A stretch of DNA of 17,155 bases, from the NCBI GenBank assembly GCA_013365325.1, contig JABVXV010000661.1:1-17155 (forward strand), written 5' to 3'. A program made the translations under genes and the position numbers. This document shows, piece after piece, positions 10,925 to 17,155 of the stretch. Numbering within the stretch: the stretch's first letter is position 1; each line of letters begins with the position of its first letter. The stretch is from Dipetalonema caudispina (lineage: Eukaryota; Nematoda; Chromadorea; Rhabditida; Onchocercidae). The notes under the pieces are model-generated. The model did no database searches. It saw only the letters and a program-made list of their open reading frames with translations, and had not been told where the DNA came from.

Positions 10925-11869
10925 AATGTTAAAATGTACTGTCATTGGTTGAATTCCTGTGATCTTTGAAAGTTATCAGTATAATATAGATCAACTGGAA
11001 ATAACCGTGATCGATACCTTGTTGTACTATTTGTATTGACTAAAATCAAAAACGATTCTGTTTCTGGTTAATTCATATGTATAGATGAGCACTAGACGAC
11101 ATTTGTTTATCTAACCATGTTATTAGGAAGTGATGTAACTAAAATTTTCCAATACTATGAACAAATTCTAATCAAATATTTCGGTTAAATTTTAGATGAT
11201 ATGCAATAAATTTTAAAATGGCTACTTGAATTAATTGATAATTGAAAGAATAAAATTTACTATCATCAAATAATGTCAAAAAAACGAGGAAATTGGCATA
11301 GAAAATAAGAAATACTAATATTTTATTTGTTTAATTATTACTCAAAGCAAAAATTATAATTTAACTTAACAAATTAATATAAGCAATAAACGAGCAAGGA
11401 GAATCTATTCTGCTTCTGAAAATACTATTTTGATTCTATTTTGAAAAAAAAAAAAAAAAAATCAAATGAAAAGTACAAAATTTTGATGACAATTTTATTC
11501 ATCTTCTCTTTTACTACATTGGAATTAAACTTTCTTTATCTTTTATGGAGAAAAGATTTGATTTCATCGAACAGAATAGTTGAAATGTTTGAAATTACTT
11601 TTTTTTTAAAACAATTTAAAGATTGTCTTTGTTGCAAAAAAAGTTTTAGATGGAAGAATTTTGCAAAGTTTTTTTTTTTTTGAAAATAATGCAAAATTTG
11701 ATCAGCAAAAAAAAAAGATTCAAACAATGTATTAATTCTTACGAAGGCCTCTTTTTTCATTTTTGTTTGGTTAGTGAAATTAAATATATTAAATAATATT
11801 TGATTGCAACAACAGTTAAGTGAACATAATTACTTCCAAAGCATAGAATGACAAATAGATTATGTTTCA
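10925..11869. other. AT-rich spacer with homopolymer tracts
   Basis: The stretch contains an 18-base A-run (11444-11461) and several T and A tracts up to about 11710. The Phe/Lys-rich ORFs at 11441-11683 (plus) and 11536-11760 (minus) are explained by these tracts. I see no gene or RNA feature I can support. Confidence 0.55.
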
Positions 11870-12618
11870 TTAGTCTTTAACAGATTCATGCCTTACTACC
11901 GGTACCGGAAATTCGTATTTCATATCTTTTTCAGGTCATTCATATGTTACATCAATAAGTTCAGCATATTCTATTGAATAAATTTGCGAACGAATATATT
12001 TTTCTAAATCTTCCGGTTCCGGATGTAATGCTATCCTTTTTAATTTATAAATCATTGAAGTATTTTCGTAAAAGCAATGAATAATATGATAAATTTGATT
12101 ATTGTAAGTATAATCATTTGATTAGATATACAACAATATGCATCCTAATGATAGTTTTGTAACTTATTCAAATGTTTAAAAAGGATTTTAGCCCATAATT
12201 CTGCAACTAAATAATTTGATATTATTCAAATCTTCACTGCAATTAATAACTGAAAGAAAAGACTTCTACAAAAAAAAGGATAAAAAAACTTACATTAATT
12301 AAATTTTTAACATCTTCCCTTACAGAATACAAATATTTGCAATATTACTGAGATAAACAAAAAATCTTCCATTATTTATTTGTATTAATTAAATGATTCT
12401 GAATCGATACAATTAATCTATCAACTATCTCTGATCTTATACAATTATGATTTATTCTTTCAAGTTCACAAATAGAAGCTAAATTTTGATGACTACCGCC
12501 TGTAATGAAATAAAAATGCCAAAAAATAAATCATTTATACATTCAGTCTTATGCCAATTGAAGCAACCTTTGTACTGAAATTATTTGATCACCATGCAGT
12601 CGATTTTTTTGGTTCCTG
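11870..12618 (-). pseudogene. decayed gene relic; last block weakly malic-enzyme-like
   Basis: Several protein-like blocks follow each other on the minus strand but cannot be joined into an open gene. Block 1 (12618-12552, HGDQIISVQRLLQLA) follows a TTACAG acceptor. Block 2 (12499-12294) follows TTTCATTACAG, begins GGSHQNLASICELERINHN and is broken by TAA at 12374-12372 and 12347-12345; it ends at a GTAAGT donor. A further 21-codon piece (12210-12148, LVAELWAKILFKHLNKL) lies in another frame. Block 3 (12121-11870) reads HPEPEDLEKYIRSQIY, then TGA at 11938-11936, then FPVPVVRHESVKD and TAA. The PEPEDLEKYIRSQIY string and the position of the TGA where Trp would be expected recall the malic enzyme C-terminus, but that is from memory and weak. 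Blocks 1-2 are unrecognised and may come from a different gene. Retained splice sites argue against a processed copy. Confidence 0.5.
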
Positions 12619-13072
12619 CTGTAATTTTGAAAAAAATGAAAAAACAAGAATAATGTTGTCGGGAAACCCGAAATTTATTACTAAATAAACCAATTAATAC
12701 ATAGAATTATGTCATATAATCAAATGGCTATAAATTGTAAATTTTGTTAATTCTCATATTAATCTAAAAAATATAAACTCAATACGTCCGATTTATTCCT
12801 GTTCATTCGTAAATTTATCTAATTATGTATTCAAATCCGTAAGCTAATACCATTCTCCTTTTGTAAATTGTTTTCAATCGCATCCTTCTACAATACGCCA
12901 GATGTTAATTTAACATCTTCGCTTTTCCATTTCGTTTTCATTTAAATTTCATCAAATTATTGTTCAACCTAATTATATATTCATCTTTAAGCTTAGCTTT
13001 TTTACCATTGTACCTTTTTTACAAATATCCTTTTATCAACAGTCACATGTTAACTAAACACATGTTTAATCC

Positions 13073-13095
13073 TAATTATGTATTCATCCTTAAGC
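13073..13095 (+). repeat. internal LTR motif, third of three copies
   Basis: taattatgtattcatccttaagc at 13073-13095 matches degenerate copies at 12970-12992 and 12820-12844. The spacing is about 103 and 150 bases. Repeated motifs in a U3-like region often act as enhancer-type elements; that role is only inferred here. Confidence 0.6.
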
Positions 13096-13140
13096 CCTTT
13101 TTCTTTTTAAGATATCCTGTTACGCCCATTTTTATAACAA

Positions 13141-13148
13141 TATAAATA
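13141..13148 (+). promoter_or_regulatory. candidate TATA box of the LTR promoter
   Basis: TATAAATA is followed by a short C-run in the 3' half of the LTR, about 225 bases before the candidate poly(A) signal. It would place transcription initiation near 13170. AT-richness makes single TATA matches weak evidence. Confidence 0.4.
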
Positions 13149-13365
13149 TCCCCTAAAAATTTCCATGGGATATCTAGAAGCTTACCTACTTGTTCGCTTA
13201 CACACTTATTTTACCTACTTTGCTTAATACCAACCTACCCACATCTTGAGTTACCATCGCTACCCAACTTAACCAGAATCCGATCAAACGCAATCAGATC
13301 GATTCTCTCTAATCAAATCATTATTCCTTATCCTGATTTATTCTATTGTTAATAACATATATTGC

Positions 13366-13371
13366 AATAAA
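13366..13371 (+). terminator. candidate LTR poly(A) signal
   Basis: AATAAA lies about 70 bases before the LTR end. In the 3' LTR copy it would end the genomic transcript, and with the upstream TATA candidate it would delimit the R region. Confidence 0.45.
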
Positions 13372-13446
13372 TTTACTGACTCAATTCTCTGTACTAACAC
13401 AAATCAGATATCACCCAGAAATCAACCAACTTTCGCAACAAATTTT

Positions 13447-13464
13447 TGGTGCCACGAGCCGGGA
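13447..13464 (+). promoter_or_regulatory. primer binding site
   Basis: TGGTGCCACGAGCCGGGA begins with TGG, complementary to a tRNA 3' CCA end, and sits six bases after the LTR. Its complement would be a tRNA whose 3' acceptor strand reads UCGUGGC plus ACCA. I could not assign the tRNA species. The gag-pol ATG follows only four bases after the site. Confidence 0.8.
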
Positions 13465-13468
13465 AATA

Positions 13469-16400
13469 ATGTCGGCCTCCTTAAGCAAATCTGCACAGCC
13501 AACAATCGAAGGAGTATGTGAACTTCTTGAAGAGATCAAGAAGTTGGATGTATCGCCGCCAGATCAAAACCTGCCAATAGAAGAACAACAACAACAATAC
13601 GAATTCAAACGACGGATTATTAAAGATCGAATCAAACGATTCGAATTACATGTCAATACGCTGGAATCGATTAATCAAAGGTGGCTGGAAGTCATACAGC
13701 AATCTACAACAACGAAAAGAAAGGAGGAAGAAGAAAGGTATGAAAAGATGGTCGACGACAAAAAAGGTATTTTAAACCTGATTAAAAACGGTAAAGAAGC
13801 CATTATTACCTTAACTTCCTACTATGATGATTTTGAATCAGCGATTCAAGACATAAACTTAAGAAATATCAAATCACCTTTACCCACTTACCATTCAACA
13901 ATAAACTTACCACAACTATCACTACCAACCTTTAGTGGGAACCCAAGACTATGGCGTGAATTTTGGAATAGCTTTAATGCAGCCATTCACTCCCAGAATA
14001 TACCAAATATTCAGAAACTCACTTATTTAATTTCATGTCTAAAGGGAGAAGCCCTGCAGTCAGTAAGAGGCTATGACATAGCGCCAGAAAACTATGAACT
14101 AATAAGACAGGTTTTGATCGAAAAATTTGGCAAACCCATTACTGTAAAGAAATCATTGTATAACGAATTTCACGCTATCAAACGAAATGAGAAAGAGTGG
14201 AAATTAACCATCGAAGCGATGGAAAGAATTCTGAGGCAATTAGAAGCAATAGGGGAGAACTTAAAACACCCTAGCCTTGAAATAAACATCGAAAGCAGAT
14301 TGCCATTATGGATCTTAGATAAGGTCTACCAATTAAAAACAGAGAGGGAGACATGGACAGTCAATGATCTCCGACAATTTCTTATGAAGTTAGTTCAGAG
14401 GAATGATGAAGTACTCAGGAGCCGAATCCCTAACAAGGAACCTGAACCAAAACGTATTCCACAAATTACTAAAGGGGAAACATCCGCTTTATTTATAAAC
14501 CAATCCAAACCATCGAAAGGCTTTGACTCAACTATTAATCTAAAAAAGATTAATAAGGAAAGAAGACCTTGCGCGTTTTGTAACAAGAATCATTGGGACA
14601 ATGAATGTTCAGTTTATCCAACGGTTGAACAACGAATTGAATGTTTAAGAAAATTCAACGCATGTACTAATTGTTTTCGAAAGGGACATACAACAAGCAA
14701 CTGCAAACGAAAAAGGCGCACTTGCTTCTTTTGTAAAGGCCAACACAATTCTGCGCTGTGCGATAAGAAATATGGTGCAAACAAAGGCGAAGAGACAAAT
14801 TTCACAATTATTACAAATTCAATCAATCAACCTATTAACCATGAAGGTAAGAAGGTTTTATTAATATGTAAAGAAGTCGGAGCAACGAATCCAAACCTAT
14901 CAGGAATTCAAGAAGAAGCTCTGGTATTATTTGACCCGGGTTCACAATCATCCTTCGTATCAAAAAGATTAGCCAACCGTTTAAAATTGGAAGGAGCTAC
15001 AATGGAAGATTTGAAGCTTTTTTCCTTCGGCAACCAACTTCCTAAATTCCATCAGACTGCTAAAGTAGAAATCGGAATAAAAACCCTAAAGCCTGAAATT
15101 ATAACTATTAACGCCTATGTACTAGACTACTTAACAGATAAATTACAATACATTGATCTTCCTCACGATTTGACAAATATTACTCGTCAAAAACGATTAA
15201 ATGACACTGAAGTATTTTGGAAACAGCCTGATATTATTATTGGAGCTGACTATTTCTACGACTTCATGTCTCCAAACAAATTCCACAATATGGCATCTGG
15301 ATTTTACTTACTTCATACAAAGGTCGGACCGATAATAACTGGGAAAGGATATATTAACACGACTTGGACATCTGATATCAACTCATTCAATGTAATAATT
15401 TCCAAGTCAGATGTAGATCAATTCTGGAGGCTTGAGTTGATAGGAATTCAAGAACAGCAGTGTGAAAATGATGGTGAAAAGGCCCTGGAGCAGTTCAAAA
15501 AAAGTATCACCAAGAAAAACAACAGATATCAAGTGAGCTGGCCATGGAAGGAGACAAAGGTTAACTTACAAGATAATTTTGTTCTTTGTTTTGGACGTCT
15601 AAAAACATTGGTAAAACGACTTAGAAATGATCAACTTCTTTTCAATCGTTATAATGAAATAATCAATGAACAATTAGAATCTAATATCATAGAGAAGGTG
15701 ACCAGCGAAATGAATCAGGATGGTCCTATTCATTATTTACCCCATCACGAAGTTTCAACTCCAGACAAATCAACAACAAAGCTACGCATTGTTTACGACG
15801 CTTCAGCTCATCTAAAGGGAAGCAAGAGTTTGAATGATGTCCTTTATCGAGGTCCTGTTACATTACCTGATTTGGTAGGTGTTTTACTTCGCTTCAGGAT
15901 GATGAAGACGGTAATAACAGCCGACATTGAAAAGGCTTTCTTACAATTGGAACTACACCCAACTGAACGAAATTGTACTCGATTTCTATGGTTGAAAGAT
16001 ATTCATGGAGATGCTACTCAAGAAAATCTGGCATGTTATCGTTTCCAGAGAGTTCCATTTGGAGTAATAGCTTCCCCTTTTTTATTATCAGCAACACTCA
16101 ACTATCATTTAGAAGTTTTTGGAAGCAAAACCGCCTTAGAAATTAGAAAAAATCTCTATGTCGACAACGTTATATTGCCATCAAATGGAACGCAAGAAGC
16201 ATTTAAATTATACAGAGAGATGAAAGATATCTTCAACAATGCCTCAATGAATATACGAGAATTTTTTTCAAATGATAATGAATTCAACAAAATTGTTCCC
16301 GAAGAAGACCGAGCAAAGGTCACTAAAAGGAAAATTCTTGGTATTTATTGGAATCCAACTAAGGATTTAATCGAGATAAATCTGAAACCATGGAACAACC

Positions 16401-17155
16401 AAATTCCAACGAAAAGAACAATATTACAATTTGTTGCTTCGCAATACGATCCTTTAGGATTCTTCATTCCATCAATGTTGATGTTCAAATTATTTTTACA
16501 AAATCTGTGGAAAAAGAAAATATCCTGGGATCAGTCATTGGAGGACCAAGATATTGAGAAATGGGAAATCCTTATACGTCAATGGTCAACACAAATTTTG
16601 GAGATTCCACGCATGGCAATCGATCCGGCACAATTACAGCAATTAGAAATTCATGTATTTACCGATGCATCTCCATTGGCATATGCGGCTGCAGTTTATG
16701 CAAAACAAGGAAAGAAAACATCCTTGATTTTTGCGAAATCACGTATAACGCCTGTTAAGGGCTTGACGATACCCAAATTAGAATTGTTAGCAATCCTAAT
16801 TGGAGTTCGTGCGACACAATTTGTCATTAAACAATTGGAGATAGAAAATGCAAAGGTAACGTTATGGTCAGATTCACGATGTGCATTGCATTGGGTGAAA
16901 AATCAATCACGGCTTTTACCAAGATTTATACAAAACCGAGTTGAAGAAATACGAAAATTCAAAATCTCGTATCGATACATTCCAAATACTTTCAATCCCG
17001 CCGACATAGCTACAAAGGGAAATACGATTCCGGTTGAACTATCAAATTTCGAACTTTGGTGGACGGGACCTCAATGGCTAAAAGATGAAGAAACAACATG
17101 GCCCCAATGGGAATATAATACTCATTACGAATATGAAGAATACGAAAATAAAAAC
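13469..17155 (+). CDS. BEL/Pao gag-pol polyprotein, 5' 1229 codons (runs off the window)
   Basis: One open frame starts at the first ATG after the primer binding site and stays open to the right edge. It encodes the capsid-like Gag and the enzymes that copy the element's RNA into DNA in cytoplasmic particles. By residue: a charged, Gln-rich, coiled-coil-like start (about 20-120), DUF1759-type Gag (about 150-300, with PTFSGNPRLW), three zinc knuckles (368-431), A17-type aspartic protease (DPGS at 489-492, DIIIGADYF at 588-596), reverse transcriptase (about 650-1000) and RNase H (about 1060-1190). The last residues form the usual linker before integrase. Gag and Pol are fused without frameshift or stop, as is normal for BEL/Pao. 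Catalytic Asp and Glu residues of reverse transcriptase and RNase H are present, so the visible part looks functional. Expression would come from the LTR. Confidence 0.95.
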   Translation, partial: MSASLSKSAQPTIEGVCELLEEIKKLDVSPPDQNLPIEEQQQQYEFKRRIIKDRIKRFELHVNTLESINQRWLEVIQQSTTTKRKEEEERYEKMVDDKKGILNLIKNGKEAIITLTSYYDDFESAIQDINLRNIKSPLPTYHSTINLPQLSLPTFSGNPRLWREFWNSFNAAIHSQNIPNIQKLTYLISCLKGEALQSVRGYDIAPENYELIRQVLIEKFGKPITVKKSLYNEFHAIKRNEKEWKLTIEAMERILRQLEAIGENLKHPSLEINIESRLPLWILDKVYQLKTERETWTVNDLRQFLMKLVQRNDEVLRSRIPNKEPEPKRIPQITKGETSALFINQSKPSKGFDSTINLKKINKERRPCAFCNKNHWDNECSVYPTVEQRIECLRKFNACTNCFRKGHTTSNCKRKRRTCFFCKGQHNSALCDKKYGANKGEETNFTIITNSINQPINHEGKKVLLICKEVGATNPNLSGIQEEALVLFDPGSQSSFVSKRLANRLKLEGATMEDLKLFSFGNQLPKFHQTAKVEIGIKTLKPEIITINAYVLDYLTDKLQYIDLPHDLTNITRQKRLNDTEVFWKQPDIIIGADYFYDFMSPNKFHNMASGFYLLHTKVGPIITGKGYINTTWTSDINSFNVIISKSDVDQFWRLELIGIQEQQCENDGEKALEQFKKSITKKNNRYQVSWPWKETKVNLQDNFVLCFGRLKTLVKRLRNDQLLFNRYNEIINEQLESNIIEKVTSEMNQDGPIHYLPHHEVSTPDKSTTKLRIVYDASAHLKGSKSLNDVLYRGPVTLPDLVGVLLRFRMMKTVITADIEKAFLQLELHPTERNCTRFLWLKDIHGDATQENLACYRFQRVPFGVIASPFLLSATLNYHLEVFGSKTALEIRKNLYVDNVILPSNGTQEAFKLYREMKDIFNNASMNIREFFSNDNEFNKIVPEEDRAKVTKRKILGIYWNPTKDLIEINLKPWNNQIPTKRTILQFVASQYDPLGFFIPSMLMFKLFLQNLWKKKISWDQSLEDQDIEKWEILIRQWSTQILEIPRMAIDPAQLQQLEIHVFTDASPLAYAAAVYAKQGKKTSLIFAKSRITPVKGLTIPKLELLAILIGVRATQFVIKQLEIENAKVTLWSDSRCALHWVKNQSRLLPRFIQNRVEEIRKFKISYRYIPNTFNPADIATKGNTIPVELSNFELWWTGPQWLKDEETTWPQWEYNTHYEYEEYENKN
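14570..14761 (+). other. Gag nucleocapsid zinc-knuckle cluster
   Basis: Three Cys/His clusters bind the element's RNA. The central one (residues C399, C402, H407, C412) is a canonical CX2CX4HX4C knuckle. The flanking ones (C368, C371, H375, C380 and C419, C422, H426, C431) have three rather than four residues before His. The spacer before the third cluster is strongly basic (KRKRR). Confidence 0.85.
14915..15270 (+). other. aspartic protease domain (A17 / DUF1758-like)
   Basis: EALVLFDPGSQSSFVSKRLA carries the catalytic Asp489, and PDIIIGADYF (587-596) is the second conserved hydrophobic-Gly motif of the retropepsin fold. The residue after the catalytic Asp is Pro, where cellular and retroviral enzymes have Thr or Ser. 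The domain would cleave the polyprotein as a homodimer. Confidence 0.75.
15420..16460 (+). other. reverse transcriptase domain
   Basis: FWRLELIGI opens the BEL/Pao pol block, followed by LRIVYDASA, motif A TADIEKAFLQL (Asp819), motif B FGVIASPFLLSATL and motif C LYVDNVI (Y897-V-D-N900). The second acidic position of the usual YVDD/YMDD is Asn. The downstream KRKILGIYWN and SQYDPLGFFIP strings are typical of the Pao family. Confidence 0.92.
16646..17020 (+). other. RNase H domain
   Basis: The DEDD active-site residues are all present: Asp1066 (VFTDAS), Glu1105 (IPKLELLA), Asp1135 (WSDSRCAL) and Asp1179 (NPADIATKG). The domain degrades the RNA strand of the RNA-DNA hybrid during reverse transcription. 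It is followed by FELWWTGPQWL, the junction to integrase, which lies outside the window. Confidence 0.92.

Larger units (their letters stand above)
12654..13440 (+). repeat. 5' LTR (787 bp)
   Basis: The LTR starts TGTTGTCGGG and ends CAACA. The terminal TGTTG/CAACA pentamers are perfect inverted repeats with TG...CA ends, and the primer binding site follows six bases later. Inside it, TCGGG-AAA-CCCGA (12659-12671) can form a hairpin, GATGTTAA-T-TTAACATC (12901-12917) is a near-perfect palindrome, and three degenerate copies of a 23-25 base motif occur (12820, 12970, 13073). The left boundary is set by the inverted repeat, not by comparison with a 3' LTR. Confidence 0.82.
12654..17155 (+). mobile_element. 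BEL/Pao LTR retrotransposon, 5' part
   Basis: The order is 5' LTR, primer binding site, then a single gag-pol frame with protease, reverse transcriptase and RNase H; the window ends before integrase, the 3' LTR and the target-site duplication. The family call rests on the single fused ORF, the DUF1759-type Gag, the A17-type protease followed by DIIIGADYF, the YVDN reverse transcriptase motif and the WWTGPQWL string after RNase H. The absence of any stop or frameshift in 3687 coding bases suggests a recent, possibly functional copy. The five bases before the LTR are AATAA; the matching duplication cannot be checked here. The coding part is visibly less AT-rich than its surroundings. Confidence 0.93.

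Noticed and set aside
10949..11310. Plus-strand frame with protein-like stretches such as MLLGSDVTKIFQYYEQ
   Set aside because: Stops occur every 6-25 codons at the rate expected for AT-rich DNA, and no splice structure or family supports it.
11441..11760. Phe/Lys-rich ORFs on both strands
   Set aside because: They are generated by A and T homopolymers, start in a poly(A) run or near one, and lack any motif.
12901..12917. GATGTTAA/TTAACATC palindrome as a separate mobile-element end
   Set aside because: It lies inside the LTR, has no partner at a suitable distance, and is better treated as an internal LTR feature.
14395..14826. Minus-strand ORFs inside the retroelement
   Set aside because: They are antisense shadows of the intact gag-pol frame with no independent signals.

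Overview
This is eukaryotic DNA, most likely from a nematode. It is strongly AT-rich, and its protein gene is cut into many short exons by introns of about 85-430 bp with TTTCAG-type acceptors. It also carries a BEL/Pao LTR retrotransposon. A clade III (filarial-type) worm fits best, but the species cannot be fixed from sequence alone.

Layout. Positions 1-2885 are low-complexity intergenic DNA: an (AAT)n microsatellite at the left edge, CA-rich and TG-rich microsatellites, A-tracts, and no supportable gene. Positions 2886-9336 on the minus strand hold a complete gene of 17 coding exons for alanyl-tRNA synthetase. Its basic leader and missing C-terminal C-Ala domain point to the mitochondrial enzyme. 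A 3' splice site 18 bases upstream of the ATG suggests SL trans-splicing or a 5' UTR intron. Positions 9354-11869 are AT-rich spacer with one orphan ORF and one arm of an inverted repeat whose partner lies in intron 1 of the synthetase gene. Positions 11870-12618 on the minus strand hold decayed coding blocks with in-frame stops, read as a gene relic; the last block weakly resembles a malic enzyme C-terminus.

Positions 12654-17155 on the plus strand are the 5' part of a BEL/Pao element: a 787-bp 5' LTR with TGTTG...CAACA ends, a primer binding site, and one uninterrupted gag-pol frame of 1229 codons to the window edge. That frame carries a DUF1759-type Gag region, three zinc knuckles, an A17-type aspartic protease, reverse transcriptase and RNase H. 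Integrase and the 3' LTR lie outside the window. The element sits just upstream of the relic's first visible acceptor, so it probably inserted in an intron of that decaying gene.

The synthetase gene and the retroelement are functionally unrelated neighbours. I found no novel multi-gene system. The most informative points are the C-terminally reduced mitochondrial synthetase, the ambiguous splicing of its last intron, the apparently intact retroelement and the gene relic beside it.
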